Part shown: positions 9,231 through 18,437 of the stretch, in pieces
How the letters are laid out: each line of letters opens with the position of its first letter
Position numbering within the stretch: the stretch's first letter is position 1
The notes under the pieces: generated by a model
What the model saw: the letters and a program-made list of their open reading frames with translations, nothing else
Told to the model about the DNA's origin: nothing
Databases searched by the model: none
Source of the DNA: Bacillota bacterium
GTDB taxonomy: Bacteria; Bacillota; UBA4882; UBA8346
Length of the DNA stretch: 61,512 bases
Direction: 5' to 3'
NCBI GenBank assembly: GCA_023429995.1
Contig: JAEZCE010000075.1
Span: 1-61,512, forward strand
Translations under genes and position numbers: made by a program

Positions 9231-9836
9231 TTGCGTCGCAAACTACTTTTAGTTCTTATATTTCTTTTTGTAATTAACTGCTCTAATCGGTCATTTGCAG
9301 AAAATTTGAATATGAACCATATCATTGTTCCAGGAAAATCATTAGGAAATACCCAAATTGGCGAAAGCAAAGCAGAAGTTTTAAAAAGACTGGGCAAACC
9401 GTCTGAAGTTGCTGAAGATTATTTTCGCTATCATTCAAAAGATAAAAAGCAATATGTGGAAATGCATTTTAATAAAGGCAAGGTAGAAGAGATTAAATTT
9501 ACATCTTCCAGCTTTGATACGATAGAAGGAATCAATATTAAAAACTTTAGTGAAGCAAAATTTAATGATCAATTTGATACATGGAAATTTCAATGGAGGT
9601 ATCTCCAATTAAGATATACTTTAAAAACCGGGGGATTAACATTTTACGCCATGAATGTAGATGTGCCAAGTGATAACGAAGAATATTCAAGTTATTATAT
9701 AGGGATAGTTCATCATGGAAAAAATCCAAAGTATGAACCAATTTCAGGCGGCAATTGGAAAAGATGGGATGGGGATCCGGAAAAATTAATCAATGATCGA
9801 CCATCCGTGGTCAGGAGTATGGGACGAGGATTCTAA
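9231..9836 (+). CDS. Exported protein with BamE/SmpA-like motif
   Basis: About 201 residues. TTG 9231 is favoured because GGAG at 9217-9220 lies 10 bases upstream; GTG 9222 is too close. A signal peptide (LLLVLIFLFVINCSNRSFA) is followed by GKSLGNTQIGESKAEVLKRL, the helix-turn pattern seen in SmpA/BamE-like small outer-membrane proteins. The remaining beta-rich part is not recognised. A Cys in INCS could be a lipobox, but the following Ser-Asn is atypical. It lies between two other exported-protein genes. Confidence 0.6.
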   Translation: MRRKLLLVLIFLFVINCSNRSFAENLNMNHIIVPGKSLGNTQIGESKAEVLKRLGKPSEVAEDYFRYHSKDKKQYVEMHFNKGKVEEIKFTSSSFDTIEGINIKNFSEAKFNDQFDTWKFQWRYLQLRYTLKTGGLTFYAMNVDVPSDNEEYSSYYIGIVHHGKNPKYEPISGGNWKRWDGDPEKLINDRPSVVRSMGRGF

Positions 9837-9899
9837 TATGGGTTAACATTTATGGGTAATACTGAATTTGCATTTATTCTGAGAAAGAAGGTTCTTTTG

Positions 9900-11078
9900 A
9901 TGAAAAGATTCTGTTTTCTGGTGATAATTTTATTGATTATCTTCAATTCCTTTGCCGTTTACGGTGTTGACAACACAACCATCACCGACGTTAATCATTG
10001 GAATCATCCCGTCAAAGCTATTTTTACGGGTTACGGCATCCGCCTAACAAAAGTGGAACTGATCAACAATAAGACCTATCCCGTATTTTACTGTAGTTTC
10101 CCGGGTTCTTCCGGGTTACAAGAAAAAGAAACCTTTGAAAAAATGCTAAAGGATACCCTAAAAGCCAATGGTTATTGGAGCTATAAATTGGTATGCAACC
10201 TGTTTGAAGTTGAGGTCATAGGAAATCCCAAAGATAAGCAGTACATCGAGATTTCTTATCAAAATATCGACAAGTATTTCAAGCAATTCGCGAAAGCGGA
10301 CAATCTAAAAATTAATTATGAACAAGCAAAGAGAATCATGATCAAACAATTTGGGCCGGAAGCTCACAAAACCGGATTAATTGAAAAAGATCATTATGAG
10401 GTTACCATAGTTAATTTCATCGACAGTATCGTTGAATATAATAACAAGTATTATTATTCCGTCCATAGCCTTGAATCCCATTATGACCATTCGGCCACAT
10501 TAGGCTGGGCCTTGATTGATGCTGATGATGGCGGTGTATATTATGATCATCAAGAAGGTGAGGCTGTCCCGGCGGACAAAAGCCGGAAACCCATTGAGTT
10601 GATTGGGCTTAATGACGGTACTACTTACAAATTGCTTAGTTCATCATTATCATCTCCCGCAAACTATTTGTGGCAATACCACAAAAAAAATAAAGAACTA
10701 CAGAAAGTCGATCTAAACACATTAAAAATCGTAAGGAGTATCAAACTGTCAGAGACCTTCATTCAAGGCGATCTCCTCTCCTTTACCGAATGGGAGGACC
10801 AAGGGCAAAATGCTTCCCCAAGCACATTGGTAGTGGCGGCCAAGGAAAAAGGCAAATATGCCATTTATAAATCAATGACTGAAAACGACCGGTTCCGGTG
10901 GTGTTTGGACACCACGAAAAAACCGGCTTTCAAAGAATTGCAGGATGTGTTGTATTTCAGACGGGATAATGTTTGCGTCCTATCAATGAATGGTGGAGAT
11001 ATCAAAATTGAGTTTTCAAATAATTCTCAGGATGGGTGGATTGATTTATCAAAGCCAAGATTTCACCCACACCTCTAA
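9900..11078 (+). CDS. Exported protein, C-terminus probably frameshifted
   Basis: 392 residues from ATG 9900, which has GAAAGAAGG 8 bases upstream; an upstream ATG at 9852 would bury the signal peptide (KRFCFLVIILLIIFNSFAVYG). The mature part is alpha/beta with no recognised domain. The frame ends at 11078 in a composition unlike a natural C-terminus, while the next frame remains open to TAA 11167 and reads KYAAKVYVLDILKDHQVIKT. A single indel near 11000-11060 would extend the protein by about 30 residues. Function unknown. Confidence 0.6.
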   Translation: MKRFCFLVIILLIIFNSFAVYGVDNTTITDVNHWNHPVKAIFTGYGIRLTKVELINNKTYPVFYCSFPGSSGLQEKETFEKMLKDTLKANGYWSYKLVCNLFEVEVIGNPKDKQYIEISYQNIDKYFKQFAKADNLKINYEQAKRIMIKQFGPEAHKTGLIEKDHYEVTIVNFIDSIVEYNNKYYYSVHSLESHYDHSATLGWALIDADDGGVYYDHQEGEAVPADKSRKPIELIGLNDGTTYKLLSSSLSSPANYLWQYHKKNKELQKVDLNTLKIVRSIKLSETFIQGDLLSFTEWEDQGQNASPSTLVVAAKEKGKYAIYKSMTENDRFRWCLDTTKKPAFKELQDVLYFRRDNVCVLSMNGGDIKIEFSNNSQDGWIDLSKPRFHPHL

Positions 11079-11207
11079 GTATGCCGCAAAAGTTTACGTC
11101 CTGGATATTTTGAAAGATCATCAGGTAATAAAAACCTATGAGAAGCATAATTGGGACGGGCCTTATTAAGCCCCTCCTTCAATTCATTGAGTGAAAGGAC
11201 GGTAAAA

Positions 11208-12620
11208 ATGCAACATTCCATCGAAATGGCACAGAAGTTAAAGGGTTTTCTGGAAACGATTCGGAAGCGGAAGGATTTACATTTTACCTATAGCGAAATT
11301 GGACCCGCGGTCAGCCCAAAAAGTCTCAACCGGGTGAAAGACTCCTTACCCCAGTCCCTGCTGGACTTTTATTCAGTCATGAACGGTTGTGATATTCTTG
11401 CCACATTTATCAATAACCAAAACCTTTCGCTGGGACTTCGGATACCTCCAATCGAAAGAATCGGAGAATTCAGGATTCCTCCGCAAGATGAATATAATTT
11501 CCCAACAGGATTTAAGTTTATGCCGCTCGAGTGGATTGAACCGGAGTATGCTTTTTATTACTTGCTGGCCGAGGATGGTAATATCTCAAATGCCCAAATC
11601 GTAGTGGCCCGTCCTGCGGAAGAGTCCGAGTATATTCCGGTTGCCGCGACCATGGACGAATTCGTCGAAAAAGCGATGGAGGCTTATTTAGCCACCGGTT
11701 GGGCCGATCAATACTTTACCGGTGAGAAAGCGGATGAAATTCAACAGATTAAGAAATTGCTTGAAACACCCGAAAAAGAGGTTCAAATTCTTGAACCCGG
11801 AACGAGAGTAAAAATATTTAAAAATAAAGAACGGGGTAGTGTGATTCGGCATGTTAAAACCGAAGGCGCCCATCGGCATTACGGAAACGAGTTTGTTTTG
11901 GTGGACTTCGATCTAGCCGGTAAATATTGGGTGAGCTATGGGGAAACTAAAAAAATATCCGGCAAAAAAGATGTCTATGAAACAGCCATCGCCAATCCGG
12001 ATTCATTTATCAGCAGAATGCTCGATAGCGAAGGGGAGGAATCAGCCAGGACTTTTTTCAGAATCGGTTCGGATTACCAACCCTATTATAAGGCTTTTGA
12101 AGCAGTCGATGGTCTCCATATTCCGGATCATAGCTACCGTTACGCTGCAATTTTTGGTAAATTGCCCTTGGACGATGCTGTCCATAGGATGGTTTGTCTG
12201 TTCGAGAAATGGGCTGCGGCGGCAATAGGGCCGGTAAAAGCTCACCTGGCCTTTGAACCCGATGGGACGGAATTTGAAAAGAAAGAGAATGCTCGACCTT
12301 TTAATTTCTACTCGGTCCTATTTACCTTGGCCGGATGCCTTGCGCTGTTATATATTTTGAAAAAAAAGCAGGAGCCGGATTGGAGCTTTCCCAAGGATCT
12401 CCGGGAGCGGATATTAAAGAGTTTTGAGAAATTGATGCAGTCTCCGGATTTCCCTACCAACGGGGGTTATCCAACCCCTTTTAAGGAAACAATGGACTCA
12501 TTTTCTCAATTGTTCCGGGCATCACGGATTGATGAGGGAGTTTTCGGTTTTCTCAATGAACGCAGTGAGTGGCTTGACGAATTGGGGCTCGATGGACCTT
12601 TTGCATTCAGAGAATTTTAG
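11208..12620 (+). CDS. SUKH-like (SMI1/KNR4) N-terminal protein, 470 aa
   Basis: ATG 11208 is preceded by AAAGGACGG; the open frame starts earlier without a site. Residues about 25-165 resemble a SUKH domain (LPQSLLDFYSVMNGCDILA, a LPLEWIE-like strand and a DEFVEKAMEAYL helix). The middle holds a KOW-like beta segment (EPGTRVKIFKNKERGSVIRH) and the rest is helical with one hydrophobic stretch (VLFTLAGCLALLYIL) near residue 370 that is probably buried. Large SUKH-extended protein, probably an immunity or partner-binding protein. Confidence 0.65.
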   Translation: MQHSIEMAQKLKGFLETIRKRKDLHFTYSEIGPAVSPKSLNRVKDSLPQSLLDFYSVMNGCDILATFINNQNLSLGLRIPPIERIGEFRIPPQDEYNFPTGFKFMPLEWIEPEYAFYYLLAEDGNISNAQIVVARPAEESEYIPVAATMDEFVEKAMEAYLATGWADQYFTGEKADEIQQIKKLLETPEKEVQILEPGTRVKIFKNKERGSVIRHVKTEGAHRHYGNEFVLVDFDLAGKYWVSYGETKKISGKKDVYETAIANPDSFISRMLDSEGEESARTFFRIGSDYQPYYKAFEAVDGLHIPDHSYRYAAIFGKLPLDDAVHRMVCLFEKWAAAAIGPVKAHLAFEPDGTEFEKKENARPFNFYSVLFTLAGCLALLYILKKKQEPDWSFPKDLRERILKSFEKLMQSPDFPTNGGYPTPFKETMDSFSQLFRASRIDEGVFGFLNERSEWLDELGLDGPFAFREF

Positions 12621-12697
12621 ACGGTTTTATTCCATGGTTGATAATCGTTGTCAATTGTTGATGAATAAGGTCTAACTATTTTGTTTGGGAGAAGGGG

Positions 12698-13129
12698 TTG
12701 AGTTTGGATTCATTAAAATTAATTGCCGAAAAGTTTACCCGGCGCGAAATTCCGCTGAAATCAGGCACTCTCAAGTTTTTTGGTCAATGGTTCGGCAGGC
12801 CCATGGATAACTGCCACCGGATTACGGACTTCCGCTTTGATGAGGTCGGGAAGGTTTTAGAAATTCATTTTGATGCGGGTGAAAAACTTTTCGTCTGGAG
12901 CCCGGCCAATTACTCCATCGGCGAACGGGAATTTACGATCAGGGAAGCTTCCAAAGTGAGATGGGAATGGTACCACTATGGCGGTACCCAAAGCCGTGAA
13001 AATTTGTATTACATGGAATACGTAAAACAAGAAGGCTACATTCAAGTGATTTCAGGGAGAAACGGCGCGGATGATCCGGGCGGCAGACAATTAAGGGACT
13101 TGAAGGAACCGGCAGTGGAGATTTGTTAG
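12698..13129 (+). CDS. Hypothetical protein
   Basis: 143 residues from TTG 12698, or 141 from TTG 12704; GGGAGAAGGGG lies just upstream and suits the second slightly better. Beta-rich soluble protein with FRFDEVGKVLEIHFD and KVRWEWYHYGG segments. Not recognised. Placed between SUKH-type genes, so an immunity role is possible but unproven. Confidence 0.6.
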   Translation: MSLDSLKLIAEKFTRREIPLKSGTLKFFGQWFGRPMDNCHRITDFRFDEVGKVLEIHFDAGEKLFVWSPANYSIGEREFTIREASKVRWEWYHYGGTQSRENLYYMEYVKQEGYIQVISGRNGADDPGGRQLRDLKEPAVEIC

Positions 13130-13255
13130 TTTGGCCGGGTTGCTGCTGGTTGATTCAATCATTGCAATTGGATAAGTGTACGTGAAATATAGGAAGAGGT
13201 AACCGAATTCAAATTAATCACCTGAAAGTGTGGGTAATTGGGAGGCTGTATCGGT

Positions 13256-13495
13256 ATGACTAAGAATGATTTACGGCAGGAACTGGTCAAGAAGAATATC
13301 CCGGCGGACTTTTACTCGTTGGATGGCGGATTGCCCAATGAAGCGTATTGCCTTGACCAGGGAGCCGGCGGATGGGAAGTCTATTATAGCGAGCGCGGCC
13401 AAAAGACCGGAGTAAAAATTTTCGATGCTGAGAGTGAGGCCTGTGACTATTTCTATCAGTCTCTGCTTCAATGGTTAAAGAATATTGAAATTTAG
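13256..13495 (+). CDS. Small immunity-like protein, possibly Imm59-type
   Basis: 79 residues from ATG 13256, with GGGAGG 10 bases upstream. The pattern LDGGLPNEAYCLDQG, then GWEVYYSERGQKTG, then ESEACDYFYQSLLQW is characteristic of a small family I associate with immunity proteins; Imm59 is a tentative name. A decayed relative with EAEASDYFY lies near 24570. The stop codon lies within the 25-base sequence that recurs at 21090. Confidence 0.6.
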   Translation: MTKNDLRQELVKKNIPADFYSLDGGLPNEAYCLDQGAGGWEVYYSERGQKTGVKIFDAESEACDYFYQSLLQWLKNIEI

Positions 13496-13519
13496 CTTGC
13501 AAGAGGGAGAGTATCACAA

Positions 13520-13999
13520 ATGGGTGGGGTAATTTGGAAATTTACCGAAGAGATTGAGCGAATTGATGAGAAAATTAAGCAAGTGGCAGAAATTTTTCAA
13601 ATCAGCTTTCCTAATGATTTTATTGAAACTGTGAGCGCGAACAATGGGGGTTTCCCAAAACCTAATTGTTTTGAGGTTATTGATGGCAATGAAGAAGTTT
13701 TTAATAACCTGATTACTTTTGATTTAAGCAGCAAATATAGCATTTTAAACATTTATGACGGTATTAAGGACCGATTAATTGATAAGGTTTTTCCGTTTGC
13801 GAGAGATCCATTTGGGAATTATTTGTGTTTTGATTATCGCAACGGAGATAACCCGGTAATAGTTTTCTGGGAACATGAAACAGCATCAATCAATAAAAAC
13901 GCGGCAATCAAAAAGGTTTTTGATACCTTTACGGAACTTCTTGACAATCTATATGAATACGAAGATGAGGAAGAAGAACAGATTAATGAATTCCAATAA
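13520..13999 (+). CDS. SMI1/KNR4 (SUKH-1) family protein
   Basis: A 159-residue classical SUKH protein. VAEIFQISFPNDFIETVSAN forms the binding helix, NNGGFPKPN is the family turn, FPFARDPFGNYLCFDY and VIVFWEHE form the core sheet, and FDTFTELLDNLYEY is the closing helix, followed by an acidic tail. GAGGGAGAG lies upstream of the ATG. The 3' end overlaps the start of the truncated Imm21-like gene by 14 bases. Very likely an immunity protein. Confidence 0.9.
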   Translation: MGGVIWKFTEEIERIDEKIKQVAEIFQISFPNDFIETVSANNGGFPKPNCFEVIDGNEEVFNNLITFDLSSKYSILNIYDGIKDRLIDKVFPFARDPFGNYLCFDYRNGDNPVIVFWEHETASINKNAAIKKVFDTFTELLDNLYEYEDEEEEQINEFQ

Positions 14000-14144
14000 A
14001 ATTCTTACGTGGATCGAATGCGATGGCGGACCCCATCTGGTCCTGGAAAGACGGCTTGCCGAAAAATGGCAGGGGCCAAATTGTCCGCTTCATTACGATC
14101 GGGCATGTGAGATTGAGGATTATGTAGGAGTAATACCCGGGTGA
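13986..14144 (+). pseudogene. Imm21-like immunity protein, truncated
   Basis: 52 codons from ATG 13986. The sequence TWIECDGGPHLVLERRLAEK, then DYDRACEIEDYVGVIP in the form HYDRACEIEDYVGVIPG, matches my memory of the N-terminal third of Imm21 family proteins, which are normally about 150 residues. The reading frame ends at a TGA that lies inside the GGGTGA-N6-TCACCC repeat, exactly where homology stops. This looks like truncation by recombination or insertion of the repeat. Confidence 0.65.
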
Positions 14145-14192
14145 AATAAATCACCCCATGATGTTATAGGACTCCGTGAAAAATGTAGCGAA
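14139..14192 (+). repeat. Dispersed hairpin repeat, copy 1
   Basis: GGGTGA-AATAAA-TCACCC forms a perfect hairpin, followed by ATGTTATAGGACTCCGTGAA and TGTAGCGAA. Copies 2 and 3 lie at 16306-16370 and 19202-19256. The 5' half supplies the stop codon of the truncated Imm21-like gene. Bases 14193-14436 hold no recognisable gene. Confidence 0.8.
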
Positions 14193-14436
14193 CATATAAA
14201 CCTGGAAATAAGAAGTTACTCAAAATAGCCCTGTTAAAGTGATTGTTTTATGCAATCGTTAAAATCGTAAAGAAATGTTTGTACCAAAACGATCAAGCCT
14301 TATGAATATAATGGCTTATTAAGTTATGAAGATATTTTAAATAAAGAAAAGAAATTGGTTTTAATAAATTCAATGAGAGTTTATTTATCAATTACCTTAA
14401 GGCGACAAAAAGCAAATCGTATAATGGAGGCTCAAT

Positions 14437-14820
14437 ATGAGCGAACATATGGATAACTTTGCTACAGAAATACCTGATGAAATACTTGAGATCTTATATA
14501 GTTTGGGACGGGAATTTTCATTCGACCCGCTTTCCTCGGTGGAAAGCGAAAAATATTTTATAAAACTGTCAAACGAATATGATGGCATTGATTTAAAAGA
14601 ATGGCTAAGAAATACAGTTCGGAAGAGTTTCTTGTTTATTGAGAATAAACCCGAATAGATTCAAGGTCCCGAGTGGCAATTTTCCAATGGAAAACCTATG
14701 ATCTTTGTGGGACAAATCAATTTACCCCTGCAAAAAACGAAGCTTCATGACGAGTCTACGTTTTATGTGTTTTGGGATCGAGATACCGGAGAGACTAAAA
14801 CCATTATTCAAATTGCATAA
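14437..14820 (+). pseudogene. Immunity-island gene interrupted by an in-frame TAG
   Basis: ATG 14437 follows GGAGG. The frame encodes 73 residues, meets TAG at 14656, then continues in the same frame for 53 codons (IQGPEWQFSNGKPMIFVGQI, later STFYVFWDRDTGETKTII) to TAA 14818. The flanking context suggests a TGG-to-TAG change. The second half resembles DUF1963/YwqG-like sequence, a weak match. Readthrough could restore a 126-residue protein, but simple decay is likelier. Confidence 0.65.
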
Positions 14821-14858
14821 CTATAACAATACCTAGCCAAAGGTATTTGGAGCCAACT

Positions 14859-15254
14859 ATGAACCATGATGAATTACTGGCTTTTTTAGTAGAGTTAACC
14901 TCGCCTATCGGGCCGGAAATATTTGCCGGATATGGATCGCAAATTGAAAACCGGCGGGCGGCTGACTTGTTTGCGGAGTTTGAGATCATTGAGGAATGGT
15001 CAGCCAAGGTTGAGGCGGAAAATACCTTAAAGTTACTGTTTGATATCGCACTTGAGCCTCCGGAGGCTTCTTTTATGAATAATTATTACGGCCGGTTTCA
15101 GGAAGTGTGGAACAATACCCTCTTTGATTTGGTATGTGCTGTTGGCAGGCGGGATCCCGCTGCCCTGAAAAAGATTATTGAGCAGTATCAAAGCTATCCA
15201 TCACTGGCAGATTTTATTCATGAACTGCAGTTGGAGCTATCCGGGGATGGTTGA
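14859..15254 (+). CDS. Hypothetical helical protein
   Basis: 131 residues from ATG 14859 with GGAG 6 bases upstream; TTG 14847 overlaps that site. Nearly all-helical, with NHDELLAFLVELTSPIGPEI at the N-terminus. Not recognised. The frame stops at 15252 and the same frame reopens directly into the remnant that follows, which suggests a fusion or deletion joint here. Confidence 0.6.
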   Translation: MNHDELLAFLVELTSPIGPEIFAGYGSQIENRRAADLFAEFEIIEEWSAKVEAENTLKLLFDIALEPPEASFMNNYYGRFQEVWNNTLFDLVCAVGRRDPAALKKIIEQYQSYPSLADFIHELQLELSGDG

Positions 15255-15575
15255 TTAGAGGATGATCAAGGCGATTATATTCAAGTTGGCGGCGGCCCGC
15301 TGGAATTTACCGTAGAAGTCAGGAAGACAGTTCAAGATGGAACATTTACCCATTGGAAAGCGGGCTTATTGAACGCAAAGAACGACGGGGAGAAAAGGAT
15401 TATTATTTCAGGTTCGGTGGTTCGTGTCACATCCCCTCAAGTCATCGATATCAATACTGTAAAACGTTTGTTTGAGGCTTTTATTGACGGGGATAAATTG
15501 CCTGATATTGTACGTTGGCATGATATGACTGAAATGTTTTATGCCTCAGGTTCGAGAGACTGTCATAGAGGGTAG
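15255..15575 (+). pseudogene. Immunity-protein C-terminal fragment, possibly Imm1-like
   Basis: An open stretch with no ATG or ribosome site reads GDYIQVGGGPLEFTVEVRK, then THWKAG, and ends with a helix AFIDGDKLPDIVRWHDMTEM. The order resembles Imm1-type proteins, but that name is tentative. The N-terminus is missing. The last 60 bases are duplicated at 19258-19315, next to copy 3 of the hairpin repeat. Confidence 0.5.
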
Positions 15576-15700
15576 AGATGGCGTCCCTATGTTATTTGGA
15601 CAGTTATCACGAGTTACATGCAATTCGGGCAAGAGCGGGTGCGTCCTGTGCCCGCGTGAAGGTTCGTTGCTTAAAAACACATATTAAAGGAGCTCGCCAA

Positions 15701-16087
15701 ATGGAACTGAATGTAAGTAAGCATGAGTATGCAAAATTAAAACAATGCATAAAAGAATGGATTATTTGTTTAAATCAAGTAGATAAATTATCGAAAGACA
15801 TTAAGGCTCTTAATTTTGGTTTGTATGAGCCATATGGGATTGAACTCATTGGGGCAAAAGTATATGACCCTGATGATAGCGATTGGGCGTGTGAAGAAGA
15901 TTTTGTTCCTACTCAGAGGGATTGCCCAAATTTTGAAGTGGTAGAAGATATAAAATGGGAAGATTTCTTAAATGCCATTATTGAAATACTACAGGAACTA
16001 ATTATGGAATTAAAAGATTTAGAAATTTTAAATGTCGAGCATATTACTACAGGGTTTTGCGATGGAGATTTGATTGTTATAAAATAA
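15701..16087 (+). CDS. Hypothetical protein, immunity-island member
   Basis: 128 residues from ATG 15701 with AAAGGAG 8 bases upstream; the longer open frame has no site. N-terminal helix rich in Lys, then GIELIGAKVYDPDDSDWACE, an acidic segment and a long helix FLNAIIEILQELIMELKDL. AT-rich. Not recognised. The following 320 bases (16088-16410) contain hairpin repeat copy 2 and scraps such as REDYKAFIGQFDDNSNG but no intact gene. Confidence 0.6.
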   Translation: MELNVSKHEYAKLKQCIKEWIICLNQVDKLSKDIKALNFGLYEPYGIELIGAKVYDPDDSDWACEEDFVPTQRDCPNFEVVEDIKWEDFLNAIIEILQELIMELKDLEILNVEHITTGFCDGDLIVIK

Positions 16088-16305
16088 GCGAAAATGTACT
16101 AGCACTTATTATATTTGGTATTTATATTGCTGAAATAATGTAATCTTCATGGAAAACTTTAGGCGTGGTATCAATGGTCAATGCCATAATTTCTTTGTGG
16201 AGTGACAAGTGGGGAATCAAATTATGAAATACTTTTGAGGCGCAGAGAAGATTATAAAGCTTTTATCGGCCAATTCGACGATAATTCCAACGGGATGTGA
16301 AAATA

Positions 16306-16370
16306 GGGGTGAAATAAATCACCCCTTCGTTAAAACAAATGTCGTAGGACTCCAAGAAAAAGATAGCGAA
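16306..16370 (+). repeat. Dispersed hairpin repeat, copy 2
   Basis: GGGGTGA-AATAAA-TCACCCC hairpin, then a diverged tail (GTCGTAGGACTCCAAGAAAA, AGATAGCGAA) with an 11-base insertion relative to copy 1. It lies 40 bases upstream of the ion-channel gene, so it may also act as an operator or promoter element there. Confidence 0.75.
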
Positions 16371-16410
16371 TAATCATTTATATTGCTATAAATGGAAAGG
16401 ATCTGTCGGC

Positions 16411-18330
16411 ATGTTACGGAAAAAAACACTTAAAAATCGTTTGAATTACTGGTTTGATAATATTTTATCCAAAGGTTCGGTGGCTTTGATCGGTTGGTTG
16501 GCAGTATTGTCTTTAATTCTGATTTCAGGCGTTTCCCTGGCGCTAAATCTTACCCGGTCTGCGCTGGATCAGGAAGGGAAGCCATTGAACTTTTTGCAAG
16601 TCATGTGGATGAGCCTGATGCGGGCGATGGACTCCGGGACCATTGCCGGGGATACGGGCGGACTTCTTTTTATGGCCTTGATGCTGGTGGTGACTCTAGG
16701 CGGTATTTTCATCGTTAGCACCTTGATTGGTATTTTAAATACCGGTATTGAGCAGAAATTGGAAAATCTCCGGAAGGGAAAATCCTTCGTGGTTGAGCGC
16801 GGGCATACCGTCATTCTCGGTTGGTCATCCCATGTGACCGCCATTATCTCGGAGTTGGTCGTGGCCAATAGCAATAAACGTCATTCTTGTGTCGTTATTC
16901 TGGCGGATCGGGATAAGGTGGAGATGGAGGAAGAGATCCGCTCCAAGCTAGGTTCTACCGGAAGGACCAGAATTGTTTGCCGGAGTGGCAATCCAATGCG
17001 GTTGAACGATTTGGAAATGGTTAATCCCAACGACGCTAAAGTGATTCTGGTGTTGGCCCCGGAAGAGGGGGATCCGGATATTCAGGTGATCAAAACAATT
17101 CTGGCGATTACAAACAATTCGGGCCGCCGGAAAGCTCCTTATCACATTGTGGCCGAGGTTCGGGAGCCCAAGAATCTACAAGTTGCTAAAATGGTGGGCC
17201 GGGATGAGGTTGAACTTTTGTTGGCGGGAGATCTGATTGCCCGAATCGCGGTTCAAACCTGTTGCCAATCGGGCCTTTCCATTGTTTATACCGAGTTGTT
17301 GGATTTTGGCGGTGATGAGATTTACTTTAACCAGGAAAAGAAACTGATCGGCAAGACTTTCGGTCAAGCAATGATGGCATATGAAGATTCGACGCTGATC
17401 GGGATACGGTTCAAGGATGGCCGGGTTCAATTAAAACCTCCATTTGAAACTGCGATTCAAGCTGGGGACAAGCTTATTGCCATTTCAGAGGATGATGATA
17501 CCATTCGTCTTTCGGGACTGACCGATTATAAGATTAATGAAGCGGCTATCCAAAGCGCTCAAAGGGAACAGCGTCCTCCGGAACGGACTTTGGTTTTGGG
17601 ATGGAATGCCTGGGGTATGACCATCGTCAACGAGCTTGATAATTATATGCCGGCGGACTCGGAGGTAACTGTAGTCGCTAATCTGCCTGAGACTTGGGAG
17701 GAAGTTGCCAAAGCAATCAATAATCGCAACAGGGAGTGGAGGAATCAAAAGGTCAAGTTCTATCCGGGAGATACGGTCGACCGTCAAATCCTTGATGATT
17801 TAGATATTCCTACCTACCAGCATATCATCGTCCTTAGTTATTCCGGGATGTTGGATGAAGAATCGGCGGATGCTCAAACCTTGGTAACATTACTTCATTT
17901 AAGGGATATTGCCGAGAAAACCAACTCCGTCTTTTCAATCACCAGCGAAATGTTGGATGTCAAAAACCGGGAATTGGCGGAGATCGCTCATGCGGATGAT
18001 TTCATTGTCAGCGACCGGTTGATCAGCCTAATGATGTCGCAGGTGGCCGAGAATAAGGAACTAATGCCTGTCTTTGCCGATCTTTTCGATCCCGATGGCG
18101 CCGAACTCTATCTGAAACCGGCATTAAACTATGTGAAACATGGCGTACCGGTAAACTTTTATACAGTGAGCGAAGCAGCCCGCCGTCAGAATGAGATTGC
18201 CATCGGTTACCGCCTGGATTATCAAGGGAAAGATGCGACCCTCGCCTATGGAGTTCGGGTGAACGTGAACAAATCGGAGATGGTGACCTTTACTGAAAAG
18301 GATAAGGTGATCGTATTAGCCGAGGAATAA
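16411..18330 (+). CDS. CASTOR/POLLUX-type (DMI1-like) ion channel with RCK domains
   Basis: A 639-residue predicted inner-membrane cation channel of the family that includes plant CASTOR, POLLUX and DMI1. Two hydrophobic segments (near residues 24-45 and 86-110) flank a pore region with VMWMSLMRAMDSGTIAGD. Two cytoplasmic RCK/TrkA-N-like domains follow, each opening with a Rossmann strand: HTVILGWSSHVTAIISEL near 132 and RTLVLGWNAWGMTIVNEL near 394. AAAGGA lies 9 bases upstream of the ATG. A bidirectional terminator follows. It stands alone in its strand between immunity-type genes; no partner gene is obvious. In related channels the RCK ring gates on ions such as calcium. Confidence 0.88.
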   Translation: MLRKKTLKNRLNYWFDNILSKGSVALIGWLAVLSLILISGVSLALNLTRSALDQEGKPLNFLQVMWMSLMRAMDSGTIAGDTGGLLFMALMLVVTLGGIFIVSTLIGILNTGIEQKLENLRKGKSFVVERGHTVILGWSSHVTAIISELVVANSNKRHSCVVILADRDKVEMEEEIRSKLGSTGRTRIVCRSGNPMRLNDLEMVNPNDAKVILVLAPEEGDPDIQVIKTILAITNNSGRRKAPYHIVAEVREPKNLQVAKMVGRDEVELLLAGDLIARIAVQTCCQSGLSIVYTELLDFGGDEIYFNQEKKLIGKTFGQAMMAYEDSTLIGIRFKDGRVQLKPPFETAIQAGDKLIAISEDDDTIRLSGLTDYKINEAAIQSAQREQRPPERTLVLGWNAWGMTIVNELDNYMPADSEVTVVANLPETWEEVAKAINNRNREWRNQKVKFYPGDTVDRQILDDLDIPTYQHIIVLSYSGMLDEESADAQTLVTLLHLRDIAEKTNSVFSITSEMLDVKNRELAEIAHADDFIVSDRLISLMMSQVAENKELMPVFADLFDPDGAELYLKPALNYVKHGVPVNFYTVSEAARRQNEIAIGYRLDYQGKDATLAYGVRVNVNKSEMVTFTEKDKVIVLAEE

Positions 18331-18370
18331 GTCTGGGGTTGCTACAATAGCTTGAAGACCATTTATGCGA

Positions 18371-18415
18371 GAAAAGGGGTTAACTTTTTAAGTTCATTGC
18401 GCAACACCCCTTTTC
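18371..18415. terminator. Bidirectional terminator
   Basis: GAAAAGGGGT and ACCCCTTTTC form a 10-bp stem with T-rich flanks on both strands. It serves the channel gene on the plus strand and the convergent beta-barrel-like gene on the minus strand. Confidence 0.7.
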
Positions 18416-18437
18416 TTCTTCTACAGTAAAATCGGTA

